Origin: Chlorops oryzae
Taxonomy: Eukaryota > Arthropoda > Insecta > Diptera > Chloropidae
Length of the DNA: 64,000 bases
Direction: 5' to 3'
NCBI GenBank assembly: GCA_020466095.1
Contig: CM035806.1
Coordinates: forward strand, 113,417,080 to 113,481,079
This document shows positions 43,043 to 54,871 of the stretch, piece by piece (position 1 is the stretch's first letter; the number at the start of each line of letters is the position of its first letter). The notes beneath the pieces were generated by a model. That model was not told where the DNA came from. It did not search any database and saw only the letters and a program-made list of their open reading frames with translations. A program made the translations under genes and the position numbers.

Positions 43043-44788
43043 GATATAAAGAGCCTCCAAAGTAACATAGTGAATCGATTCTCTTAAGGTTTCTAATGAT
43101 ACGCGGTGGTTATAAGCTACCGAGCTGCAACATGTTTGATTGCGTGTTTGGGCGTATGATTCGACACGTTGGCTTTGCTCGAAAGTGTGCGCAGGACGAG
43201 GAAGTCATTTGAAGAATGCGCGAATAAAAAATTCATTCATTAAATACGCATGCCCATTTCGCCTGAAACCTGGCAGCGTAGCTAAATGAAGGAAAGAACT
43301 TTGAGTGTGCGCGAATATGAAATTCATTCATAAATTACATCTGACGGTTTGAATTTGTCGAAATTTGGCAACGTAGCAAAATAGAAACAGAAAATATTCG
43401 CTTTTCTATTTACTCTCGTAAGATTTGAATGACTATTGCTATTTTTAGCCTACTCTTCAATTTTCGCATATTCGTACAGCGAAAAGCCAAAAACTTGAAT
43501 GCCCGAAGTTCTTAGAAATTAGCGCATAATAAATGCAAGGTGACATTCTTAATGGGGTTCTACTGTATATTTTGCTATTACTGATTAATGATGTTGGAGC
43601 GTCTTAATAATATTAACGGAAATATGAAAGTTTTGGTTGAAGTGAAATTTCAAGGCTGATGAATTTCAATATACTTATGTACATTATTGTCATACCCAAA
43701 GAAATAATTCGTTTAGGTTCAGTTTCTTTTAAACGAAATACGTTTGGATATTTTCTAAACGACCTTTTTATTTGGAAATCATTAAAAAGTTTGAAATGAA
43801 TGCAATGGTCTTAAAACTTCATTCGATACAAACGATATTTCATTTGGCTCAAACGACTATTTTCTTTTGAAATTCGGGTAAGACCAAATAATTGTTCGCC
43901 TTTGAATATACTAAATTTAACTTAAATTAGATATAAAGAGCCTCCAAAGTCTCTTTTACGCTCACTAAGCGCTTAAATGTGCGGTGGTTATTAGCTACCG
44001 AACATATAACAAGTTCGAGAAGGGGATTTTGTTGCATAAAAAGGTTTGATTTTAAGTTCGTTTGCAACTGAATGAGTATTATATTTTGTTTTGTTTTTAG
44101 TCCTCTTGAAGTTTTCCGTTCTTCGTACGCTGATTGAAATGGGCAAAAGTGTGTCAGCTAGCGATTTGAAAGGTGTTCTGCAAATATAAATGAGGAAAGC
44201 ATATATTTCCTTTCTCGGAAGGGACCGTCTGTATATTAAGTCAGCCTATTTTTGACCATTTTAAATCGCCCTCCCGCCCCACTGTATGATGACGGAATAT
44301 ATGGTCGGCCCCCAAGAATGATAGAAAAGAATATTGCGCCGATTAATTTTCAAAATTGGTTTGTTCTGCGCATCTACATCATCACCTCAGACAGCTGTTA
44401 GTGAAATGTCATGTTTGTATGAAACTTTCAAAACAAAGTGAACATTTCAACTATTTTTTCCAAAAATAAAAGAAATTGGACAGATTTGGAGAAAAACAGT
44501 GTAAGCGGTAACTTATGGAAGTATTTTATTGTTATTTAAAAAGAACTTTTCGTTTATAGAGATATTTGTTTGGCTGTATTTTCGTTTTTTACAGAAACTA
44601 TTATACTGCACACAAAACTATGAAAATATCAACAAGGAAATATTAGTGGTATTCATATTTGAATACCACTATTGAAAAAAATAATAGTGGTACTCAAGCA
44701 GGTACGCAAAATTTGCGCCCTCGGAAATTTCGCGAGCTCGGAAATTATTTTGTATGAAAAATAGTTTCCGCAGCCTCGGAAATTTTGC
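43043..44788 (+). repeat. Left inverted arm
   Basis: 1.75 kb. It contains a unit from 43091 to 43673, a middle segment with alternating AAACGATTT-like words, and a second unit start at 43927 (GATATAAAGAGCCTCC). It ends inside the MITE at 44685. No coding content. Confidence 0.88.
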
Positions 44789-45510
44789 TCGTCTACTTTG
44801 ATGCGCAAAATATGCGCGATATTTGCTTCTCCTTCTTTCACCAAAGAAAACATTGAAACCAGCTGTTTTCTCAAAATTTTTACACACGCTTTGCATAAGG
44901 GTCGTTCAAGCAATAGTTCAAAATTTCAGCGCGCAAAATTTGCACCTAGCTATTTCCGAGCCTGCTTGAATACCACTAATGTGGTTATGAAATATGGAGC
45001 AACTGGGAGCGTAGGTATGGCGTTGGTAGAGGCGCATGAGAATTTAGCACTACCTTGACAGGAACAATTGAAGCAAAATACTTACAATTGTAAGGATATT
45101 ACTTCAAAAGTGAATGTTTAGAAGATGTTCAACAGAGAAATGAAAATTAAAGAAATTAGACAGATTTGGAGAAAAAAGTGTAAGCGGTAAGTTATGGAAG
45201 TATTTTATTGTTATTTAAAAATAACTTTTGGTTCATAGAAATATTTGTTTTGCTGTATTTTCGTTTTTTTTTTACAGAAGCGATGACACTGCATACAAAA
45301 CTGTGAAAACATCAACAAGGAAATATTGAAGCAATAACGTTGATATGATATATGGAGCAACTGGGAGAGGAGGTACGGCATTTGTAGAGGCGCAGGAGAA
45401 TTTGGAACTAACTTGGCAGAAACAACTGAAGCAAAATACTTACAGGTGTAATGACATTACTTCAAAAGTGAATGTTTAGAAGAGGTTCAACAGAGAAATG
45501 AAAAGTGTAT
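44460..45510 (+). repeat. Tandem duplication next to the left arm
   Basis: A unit containing AGACAGATTTGGAG, GTGTAAGCGGTAA and CATCAACAAGGAAATATT occurs at about 44470-45145 and again at 45150-45510. The first copy carries the MITE insertion; the second shows the empty site. Confidence 0.75.
44685..44978. mobile_element. 294-bp MITE with TAGTGGTA(C/T)TCAAGCAGG ends
   Basis: Ends TAGTGGTACTCAAGCAGG and, inverted, TAGTGGTATTCAAGCAGG. The interior has repeated CTCGGAAATTT words. A 28-bp palindrome with the same terminus lies just left (44644-44671), perhaps a fused end pair. The family includes 7605-7725. No clear duplication flanks it. Confidence 0.75.
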
Positions 45511-45635
45511 AACGATTTGAATGATGCAATAAAAATCAAAAACCACGATTTTAAATATATTTACTATTTTTATTTAAGTAATAATTTTTACGAATTTGCG
45601 TTTTCTACTTTTTGCAATTTCAATTATTTCGCGAT

Positions 45636-48600
45636 TTATGTTAATGTTCTTATTTTGAAGTATATTCTTGCTCGAAAAAAAAGCTTTTTTACTTTTTCGC
45701 TACAATCAATTGCAGCCGCTTTCTCCAAATGTTTCCGCAAAAAGTTTTTCGTCAACAATAGGCCATCCTGGTTTAAGGACTCAAATATCGAGTGAAGAGC
45801 TTCGACATGGGTCATCATTTGCGGCGAAGGTTTCGTCAACCCGCCCTCACTCAAATGATTGACCCATGAATATGAGTGAGGATCGGTTGAACAAGTTGGC
45901 ACTCCAATATCGGGAACTTCGTCTTTTAATTTATGGCAGATATACCCTGCGAGATTTTCCAATCCATCATATGCCATGTCCTTCAACTCTTTCACTTCAG
46001 GCAATTCTTCGCTGATGTGGTCTTCCACAATTATTTTTGAAAAAACAAGGCCTTAAAGAAGGAAAACCATTAGTTTGACATACTGTTTGAATGATAACAA
46101 ATATAACTACCGGTAAGAGTATTTTCCGTAAGCTCTAAATCGGGTCTGTCATCATAGTCGACGTTTGTCCCTTCAGATACAGCACCCTCATTACGACCAA
46201 GTATGTGTGATCGTAATCGAAATTTGAACTCCTCCTGATCAGGATGGTCGTGTAAGCCACCCTTACTGCGAATGATACCGAAGAAATTCTCAAGTACGTC
46301 TTGGTTGAGACGGTAAGTCAATACGTATTTGAAGCCATATCTTCTGTTAAGCTCTTCAAATAAACCCTTCAAGGCGGTGTTTGATTGTATAATTCCTGAA
46401 TTGTAAATGTTAAAGTTTTGAATAAATGGAATTTAATTTGTAGGTACAGTTAATTTTTTCAATTTACCTTTTTGGAAAGGAAGCAAATTTTTTCCACCAA
46501 TTGTCCGCATACTTTTCATCAAATCGGTCATTTGATTCAAAATAATGTTTTGCTCTTCTAAAGCCAACCCATAAGCATGGCATCTCGATCTTGGGTCACT
46601 TCGTGGTACCCTGACGTTCATAACGTCAAACTAATCGTTAGTCTGGAACGGAATAAAAACTTTAGTTTGGGTAATGATGAACTGTTGTATACATCTTACC
46701 AATTTAAATAGGTGATAACACTCATTCCAATTACATCCTTCTAAGAAGCCTTGACTAGCTACTCTTGTTATGGCTTGTGCAATAGTATGCGAAAATAGCT
46801 TGGTAGCTAATTTCACATTCTGTCTTTTTGCACCTGTAACGTTAAGGTTGTTTTGCGAAATTTTGTTAGTAATTGTTAACTCCGTTGATGTAGCCTCCAA
46901 AAGCTTAGAAATAATATCCTTTTGCACAGGTTTGTCATTTATAATAAATCCTTGGTCAATGAAATGGTTACGCAAAAGTTTTATTAAATGTGGTACGTCA
47001 GCAAAGATGAAAATTTTTTCGTCGTTGTAGAGAAACCTGAAAATAGAAATCTTCAATTCAAACATTTTTTAACAATTATCTAACTACTTTTTTTTATACC
47101 ATAAATTTTCCTCCTTTACGCCTAGCTCATTCCTCAATGATCTATTGCCACCTCCCTGCCTCTGACACCATAGCCACGATTGTGTAGCCGCACGATTTTG
47201 CTTTTTCCAGCATAGAAAACAGAATATCTTTCGTCATTTTCCAATCGAAGTCGTAAAGTATTGGCTGTTTCCACTTTGCCATGAGTCCTGATTAATTAAG
47301 AAAATATTACAAAATTGAGAACATCAAAGCAATAATGTATTCATTAGAATTTACCTCGCAACATTGCCACTTGAACGTAGCTTACTGGGCCTAAAGTTGT
47401 ATCAGTTGATCTGTCGTAGCAGTAAGACTGTCTAATCTTCATCTCGTCAAAGCTTAAAACGCAAACCTTTTGCATATCCGTCATTTGCGTGGAGGCTTCG
47501 AGAATCTTAAATACTGATGTTAACATTCCCCTGGAGATGTCAATCTTCTGAGCCCATCGTTGTAGTGTGCGCACGGCAGGAATAGGAAACTGTTCCCTGT
47601 ACAGAAGCTTGTAGAGTCTCGGACTGGTAGCATAGAAGGTAATGGACCGACTGATATCTTCTTGAGTCCATGTGCAACGCTAAACTAAATTTTTTAATTT
47701 GTTAATTTGGCCAGTTGTGAAAATGATTTGTAGTTTATCTTCCAAAATTTTCAACTCACAAAGAGCTTTGGCTAACTCAGTCTCTTTTTTTTTCCATTTC
47801 GTACTCATTTGTGCTTGGCACTTTATCGAGGCGCTCTTCCATTGCTCGCAGCTCAGATGCTAACTTTCGATTTTCCTTCTTTAGCATTTTGTTCTCCACC
47901 CGCAATAATTTTTTATAATAACAAAGAGTTATACAAATCATTAATATTTAAAGAAAAGGCATATAAGAAAATAACACACAATTCACTTTTCAGCTTGTCT
48001 TTCTAATCAGGTATATCCACATTCGGTTGGTGGTGTTGTTGCTGTTGCGATGTTCCAGGCTCTGTTGCCAGAGTGTCGAGTCTTGGCCGACTGACCAGTT
48101 GTCGCCGAGCATATGTATGTTCCTGGCTACCGACTACCACGAAAAATTGAACATTAGGCGGTATGTTTTCGCTATTCATTTCAGACAAATATTCGTCCAA
48201 ATACTCTACAGCTTCGGATGGCTCTTCCGATTCTTGTGGCATATTCACATCTATAATTAACAACGACATTTTTCCATGAAGCTTTTAAAAAGGAAATAAA
48301 AACTATGGATTCTCACCTTCAACACGATCATTTCCAGCATTGTGCTCTTTTAAAAGAGTAGCTACAATTTTCTTTTGCTCCCGTTTTTCTATTCTAGCAC
48401 CTCGCAACTGGAAGAGCTCGACATTTGCTGGGGTTTTAGTGTTAATTGAAGGAACTGCACCTCGCTTCAATTGTCGCTGCTAAGCAAACCCTGTGAATAA
48501 AATAATGTTATTTAGTAAATTTTGTACGTCTTCCTATACATAATATTTACCTTATTCAAATTTCACGTTGTTGGCAAAATCCTCCGCTTTGAAGTGGTGC

Positions 48601-48758
48601 ATACAAACAAATGAATGTTATGTAATGCATTCTTTCTTTTGCCCCGAGAAATCAATCCATTTCTTGCGAGTTGCAGCATCCGTAGGAAAGTGAAAAAAAC
48701 TGCACTCTCAACCCTTTCCTTCGTAAACACTGTCGCAATTTATGACTGAACACTTCAT
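45636..48758 (-). pseudogene. P-superfamily (THAP-type) transposase, decayed
   Basis: Read on the minus strand. ATG at 48758 opens a THAP zinc domain (CSVINC near the start, CMHHFKAEDFANNV near 48570), broken by TGA at 48709-48711. An acidic exon lies at 48269-48003, then a short Leu/Glu-rich coiled coil near 47750. The catalytic part follows: WTQEDISRSITFYATS (47683 onward) and LSFDEMKIRQSY with the first Asp. A region near 47300-47100 (KWKQPILYDFD) is frameshifted. FADVPHLIKLLRNHF gives the second Asp (about 46990) and QDVLENFFGIIRSKGG the Glu (about 46290). The C-terminal block (46028-45636) has SWVNHLSEGGLTKPS. Order and motifs match P element/THAP9 proteins. Several stops and frame breaks make it inactive. 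Confidence 0.85.
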
Positions 48759-49131
48759 ATCTCTTTACTTTATGGCTTCTTTTCTAATCAAATCACTTAA
48801 TTTTCCCGCTTTTTCAATTTTTTCACAAAAACAACGAAATGGCCGTGTAAATTTGTCATTCACCATATACTTTCTCAAAGTGATGACGTCAGCGAAACAG
48901 CTGATTTCAAAACAAACATAACGGACCTGCGCAAGACATAATCTTGTTTTCTATCATTCTTGGTCGGCCCGTTAATATTACTTTTATTAACATGCATAAG
49001 TCTTTGCACATGAAAATAATTTTTCCATCCCAAATGAAAGGAACAAAGTGGCAATTAAACTTCGTTTGGAATTTCCGTTGGTTGTAATTAAGTCCTTCGT
49101 TTGCTATAAAAAAAAAATTCAATACTTTCTA

Positions 49132-49203
49132 CGATCCGACAGGGCTCGGAAACGAGACTCGCATTCCAAGTCGTGAACCTTATGCACTATGCCACATCAT
49201 GCC
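49132..49203 (-). ncRNA. tRNA-like sequence (SINE head)
   Basis: The minus strand has TGGCATAGTGCATAAGG (A-box-like) and GTTTCCGAGCCCTGT (B-box-like) at tRNA spacing. The interior GACTTGGAATGCGAGTC resembles an anticodon arm. Stems are imperfect, so a tRNA-derived SINE is more likely than a tRNA gene. Confidence 0.45.
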
Positions 49204-49227
49204 TTACAACAGTTGAGGAAATTACAT

Positions 49228-49568
49228 GTCTTATTTCAGTTCAATTTAGTATATTCAAAGGTAAAAAATTATTTGGTCTTACACGAATTTTAAAAGAAAA
49301 TAGTCGTTTGACCCAAATGAAACATCGATTGTATCGAATGAAGTCTTAAAAATATCAGTTTAATGCAAATGGAAAATTGCATTCATTTCAAACTTTTAAA
49401 TGATTTCCAAATGAAAAGGTTGTTTAAAAAAATATCCAAACGTATTTCGTTTAAAAGAAACTGAACCTAAACGAATTATTTCTTTGGGTATGACAATAAT
49501 GTACATAAGTATATTGAAATTCATCAGCCTTGAAATTTCACTTCAACCAAAACTTTCATATTTCCGTT
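49228..49568 (-). repeat. Extra inverted copy of the arm middle segment
   Basis: Reverse complement of part of the left arm (about 43590-43920), diverged. It continues at 51560-51693 after the LTR-type insertion. Confidence 0.8.
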
Positions 49569-49572
49569 AATT

Positions 49573-51555
49573 TGTAGGGAACTCTTTTTTTCGTAGCCGG
49601 GGTATTTACTCAGCCGAGTAACCAGACTCCAGTCCCTTACAAAAATTTATACTTGAAGGAGACACACAAACTAGACGTGTAAGAAAAGATGTTTATTAAA
49701 AGAGAGGGACCTGCTTCTTTCAGGCCGTCCCAAAATAAAATACAATCAAATAGGTGTATTACTGCCCGTCGCTGAGTGCAGGTGTTGGGCTCCAGCGATG
49801 ATGATGTTCTCTCAGCGTAGGTGAACGGCGCAACGACGTCGTCTCAGTATGTAGCGAGATGTCGGTATAAACTACCGCCTAACGTCCCTCCAGAACTCCA
49901 CCGTATTATTAGAGTTAAACCTCGGCCGAATGTCTGCCCAGAATTTGACGCACGCACGCGTAGAACAGGTACAAACGCTTAATCCGCACGTGCGTGAGCA
50001 AAGAGTCACGGCAGCGTCACTGACGCGTGGACGTGCGGAACAGGTACAAACACTTAGTCCACACGGACACGCTCACTGAGTTACGCACGACAATTCCAAC
50101 CGTACGCGATCCGCCGTACGTTCGTCCGACCTAGAATGCACTCGTATGAAGAATAAATGTCCGTGAAATGTCCGTCGAGAAAGTTGACGCATGCACGCGT
50201 GGAACAGGTACAAACGCTTAATCCACACGTGCGTGAGCAATGGGTCACGGCAACGACAGGGAAACGTGGATGTGTGGAACAGGTACAAACTCTTAATCCA
50301 CACGGACACGCTCACTGAGTTACGCACGACAATTCCAACCGTACTCGAACCGCCGTACGTTCGTCCGACCTAGAATGCACTCGTATGAAGAATAAATGTC
50401 CGTGAAATGTCCATCGAGAAAGTTGACGCTTGCACGAGTGGAACAGGTACAAACGCTTAATCCACACGTGCGTGAGAAATGGGTCACGGCAACGACAGGG
50501 AAACGTGTATGTGTGGAACAGGTACAAACGCTTAATCCACACGGACACGCTCACTGAGTTACGCACGACAATTCCAACCGTACTCGAACCGCCGTACGTT
50601 CGTCCGACCTAGAATGCACTCGTATGAAGAATAAATGTCCGTGAAATGTCCGTCGAGAAAGTTGACGAATGCACGAGTGGAACAGGTACAAACGCTTAAT
50701 CCACACGTGCGTGAGCAATGGGTCACGGCAACGACAGGGAAACGTGGATGTGTGGAACAGGTACAAACGCTTAATCCACACGGACACGCTCACTGAGTTA
50801 CGCACGACAATTCCCACCGTACTCGAACCGCCGTACGTTCGTCCGACCTAGAATGCACTCGTATGAAGAATAAATGTCCGTGAAATGTCCGTCGAGAAAG
50901 TTGACGCATGCACGCGTGGAACAGGTACAAACGCTTAACCCACACGTGCGTGAGCAATGGGTCACGGCAACGACAGGGAAACGTGGATGTGTGGAACAGG
51001 TACAAACGTTTAATCCACACGGACACGCTCACTGAGTTACGCACGACAATTTCAACACTATCCCCCTTCAGACACAATCACTAACTACGATCGTCACTAT
51101 TTACGTTTCGGCGAAACGCTTACCCACGTATACTGTGTACCAACTATACTTACATACGTTTCAAAACGTTCCGAAATGTCTTATCGGTTGGCGTTGCTAT
51201 CTTCAACACGTGGACTAAAACTTCTCGTTAGATGCGAATGTTGCGTCTTCCTTCGGGCGTTGTTCACTTCGTGGAGATTACTGGAAAAAGAGAGCGATTT
51301 CTGTGCTGCTCGCGCTTTTATCCTCTTTTTCGAGCTAGCGATGAGTTCCTTAGTTCGATGTATTGTCCGATAATTCCTTCAGCTGATATCGATCACTTTG
51401 CCTGGCGCAGTTTAGAGGTGCGTCATACGGTGCATTGTCGACGTCCACACGATTGCACATTTTAGAGGTTAAACATTTATTAAACCAAAGAAAAAAAGCA
51501 TAATTAAACGAAAAACTGCAACCCCGCGTTAATCAATAATATGTGAGTCATCACA
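49573..51555. mobile_element. Solo LTR-like element of 1983 bp
   Basis: Begins TGTAGGGAACTC and ends GTCATCACA, flanked by AATT on both sides (49569-49572, 51556-51559). The uninterrupted site is seen at about 58104-58124 (CCGTTAATTTTATTAAG), which proves both edges. TG...CA ends and a 4-bp duplication fit a solo LTR of an LTR retrotransposon. More than half is a 239-bp tandem array. No gene. Confidence 0.75.
49946..51053 (+). repeat. 239-bp minisatellite, about 4.6 copies
   Basis: Period 239 bp, visible as recurring 80-residue spurious frames at 50073, 50312, 50551 and 50790. Each unit contains two copies of GTGGAACAGGTACAAACGCT, many bounded by GTGTGGA and TCCACAC inverted words. Units are about 97% alike in the right part; the leftmost is more diverged. 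Confidence 0.95.
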
Positions 51556-51693
51556 AATTTTATTAAGACGCTCCAACATCATTAATCAGTAATAGCAAAA
51601 TAAACAGTAGAACCCCATTAAGAATGTCACCTTGCATTTATTATGCGCTAATTTCTAAGAACTTCGGGCATTCAAGTTTTTGGCTTTTCGCTG

Positions 51694-52296
51694 TACGTGC
51701 AAAATTTCCGAGGCTGCGGAAACTATTTTTCATACAAAATAATTTCCGAGCTCGCGAAATTTCCGAGGGCGCAAATTTTGCGTACCTGCTTGAATACCAC
51801 TATTATTTTTTTGAATAGTGGTATTCAAATATGAATACCACTAATATTTCCTTGTTGATATTTTCATAGTTTTGTGTGCAGTATAATAGTTTCTGTAAAA
51901 AACGAAAATACAGCCAAACAAATATCTCTATAAACGAAAAGTTCTTTTTAAATAACAATAAAATACTTCCATAACTTACCGCTTACACTGTTTTTCTCCA
52001 AATCTGTCCAATTTCTTTTATTTTTGGAAAAAATAGTTGAAATGTTCACTTTGTTTTGAAAGTTTCATACAAACATGAGATTTCACTAACAGCTGTCTGA
52101 GGTGATGATGTAGATGCGCAGAACAAACCAATTTTGAAAATTAATCGGCGCAATATTCTTTTCTATCATTCTTGGGGGCCGACCATATATTCCGTCATCA
52201 TACAGTGGGGCGGGAGGGCGATTTAAAATGGTCAAAAATAGGCTGACTTAATATATGGACGGTCCCTTCCGAGAAAAGAAATATATGCTTTCCTCA
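51694..52296 (-). repeat. Right inverted arm, inner piece
   Basis: Reverse complement of 44201-44788, including the left third of the MITE. It ends at the CTCA target duplication of the Gypsy element. Confidence 0.9.
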
Positions 52297-52496
52297 TGTA
52301 AGGTAGTCGTTGCTCAGCCGTCGTGGAGACGAGACGTGCTCGTCGCCGGTCATGTATTTTTTTTGAGAATATTTGTATTAAGGAATATCAAACTGTGAGC
52401 AGTGTTAAGCACAACCAATAGACATTAAGAAACCGTACAAAAACGTAACAATAAAACCATCAAATCTTTTTATAATTAAAATCGGTTATTCTGACA
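52297..52496 (+). repeat. Gypsy left LTR
   Basis: 200 bp, TG...CA, about 98.5% identical to the right LTR. Confidence 0.93.
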
Positions 52497-53167
52497 AATT
52501 CAGAAGTGAAATAAGCCCGCGACATACATACATAGTTTGTTATGTACCGAAGGTAAATAGCGACCGAACGTGCGGAGATGGTCAGTGTAAATAGCCGAGC
52601 ACGCAGTTAGTGACAACAACAACTTCAGAGCAACGATTCACAGAGCAAGCACTCAGCAGTAATAGTGAAAAGAAGGGTGGTTTTGCAAAGCGACATAGAA
52701 GCGTATGTGACGATAGACGTTCATAGCGAACGGATTGCACGGAATTGCAAACACAGAAGCCTATGCAGCGATCGACTTACTTAGGTGATAATCAAGAGCG
52801 CTTATTTACTGTCAATAAATAAGGACCGAATTGGTGCAAGCGCGCGATAGACAACCGCTTGTTAGAGAAATCGCTTATTTATTTTCAATAAATGAGGACC
52901 GACGCTAAAGAAGAGTTTAATGGATGAACGTATGTGAGAAAAACCGCTTATTTACTTTCAATAAATAAGGAACGACGCCACAGCATGGATGGAATTTTGG
53001 AAATTATGGCGTTGGCAGTTGGTTTTTAGCAGTGAATAAGACCGGACGGGTCTTTCTGGAGAAAAATAATTTGAGATTTAGTCGTAAAGAATAGACTAGT
53101 ACAGTTTTGACGATGGACGCCAAAATAAAGTTCAGCGATTTGAAGGTGACGCTGCTCAATAAGATTT
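52497..53167 (+). promoter_or_regulatory. Gypsy leader with repeated CTTATTTACT words
   Basis: The 670-bp untranslated leader contains three or more copies of a word like CGCTTATTTACTTTCAATAA followed by ATAAGGACCGA at about 52800, 52863 and 52945. These might be packaging or regulatory repeats. Confidence 0.5.
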
Positions 53168-54871
53168 TTGGAAAATAATGGAGCACCTACAAGGGGAAAT
53201 AAAACAGTAAAAGTTTCCAAACTTATTGAAATTTACGAAACGGATGAAATCGATCAAGAAGAGCTGGAATCTTTAATGGATGAACCAGATATGGCTACCG
53301 ATTTGAACAGTATGCAGAGAGCCATAGCTTGTTTGACGTCATCGATTCAAGAGCTCATCCGTGGGCAAACTCAAGGGACTGTACCTACAACCGCATCAGC
53401 ACATGTTCAAGAGACATCGAACACAGGTTTGTTAATTGATGTGGAACCGGAAGGAAGACAAAACGAGTTGAATGTGCAAAGGTCTTTGGGTGCAGCGACA
53501 TCGGGCACTCGAGCACATGGTGTAATGGAAATCGTGGGTTTATTGCCAGATTTTGATCCGATTAATGGATTATTAAACTCTGGCCAATTTATGGATAAGA
53601 TCAACCAGTTAAGTATGGCATACAATTGGACTCATTCAGACGTGATAATTGCAGTACAGCACAAAATGAAAGGGCTAGCTAAGGATTGGCTAGATTCTCA
53701 ACCAGTGTCTACAGATTGGTCATCATTCGTCGAGAGATTTCAAAGAGATTTTCCATATTCAACGTCGTCAGCTGAAATGCATAAGCAATTGGCAAAGCGA
53801 AAACGGCGCAACAACGAGTCATTAAAGGAGTACTATTATGCGATGTTGACTTTGGGTCGCAGAGCGTCAATGGATGAACAATCGATTAATAGTTACATCA
53901 TCGCTGGATTGAATGATTTGAGCCTAACACGAACTTTAGCAACATTGAACATCACCACTTGTAACGAATTGTGAAAATCTTTGGAAAACTATTCAAGTGT
54001 TCAGCAGGGAGCAGTGAAAAAAGAGAACGGACCTGATGATCAAGCCAAGGGAAACTCAGATAAGAAGACAGTGCGGTGCTATAATTGCAACAAGGATGGG
54101 CACATCGCAGCAAAGTGTCCTGAGCCAGCTAAAAAAACGCAGTGCAGTGTATGCAAGAAGTTTGGACACGACCAGAAGACATGCTTGAAGAAACCTAAAG
54201 CGGCAGTGGCAGAAATCAAAGAAGCTACAGAAACGAAACCACCTGTAACCGCAACAATCAAGATTTTCGGCAGCAGTGTCTTGTTGATTGAAGAATCATC
54301 AGTGCCTCCAGATGTTCCGAGAAAGCAACTCATCAAGCGACTCCAGGGTTTCGGAGGGGCAACAGTCTTGAGCAGCAAAACCGTTGAGACCGATATTGAG
54401 TTCAACCATCAAAATGTGAGAGCGCAGTTCAGCATTGTTCCAGATTCCTTTCTGACACACGGCATTTATCTGGGAAGAGACGTAGTGTGTCGAGACGATA
54501 TGAAGCTGACAATTGAAGCCGGATTGGTGCAGACCATCGTCGAACATGAAGATAAGTATAATATCAATTCAATGTTAAGTCAAAATGATGCCGAAGACCT
54601 GCATAAAGTGTTGCAGTCTTTCCATATGTGCTTTTCAGAAAACATTTCAAGTATCGGACGGTGCAATCTAGCAGAAATGGAAATACAGGTCAGGACAGAT
54701 GAGCCGATAGTAGGCAAGCGGTACCAGGTGCCCTTTTTCACAGAGGAACACCTTGTCAACAATTGTGAAAAATCTATTGGAATGCGATATCATTCGTCCA
54801 AGCACTTCACCACACGCAGCGCCCGTGCTATTAGTGAAGAAAGCGAACGGAGAAGACAGAATGTGTTGTGA
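53168..54871 (+). pseudogene. Gypsy gag and protease region with in-frame stop
   Basis: Gag starts ATG 53168 (a weak start; another may lie upstream) and has a capsid-like region with LAKDWLDSQPVSTDW, FQRDFPYSTS and RNNESLKEYYYAML. An in-frame TGA stands at 53972-53974, and the same frame continues after it. It then shows zinc knuckles CYNCNKDGHIAAKC and CSVCKKFGHDQKTC, which bind RNA. A protease-like region follows (FGGATVLSS, GIYLGRDVV), but the usual DTG triad is not evident. The frame fails at about 54750, where pol shifts by +1. Confidence 0.85.

Noticed and set aside
44653..44913. An 86-residue minus frame and its overlapping 75-residue partner
   Set aside because: They lie inside the MITE at 44685-44978, and part reappears in the inverted copy near 51.7 kb as repeat content.
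49946..51053. Possible CRISPR-like array
   Set aside because: The repeat is 239 bp without unique spacers, and the context is a eukaryotic transposon.
50073..51077. A recurring 84-95 residue minus frame rich in Arg and Ser
   Set aside because: It repeats with the 239-bp minisatellite and is explained by it. Internal changes between copies do not favour synonymous sites as far as I can see.
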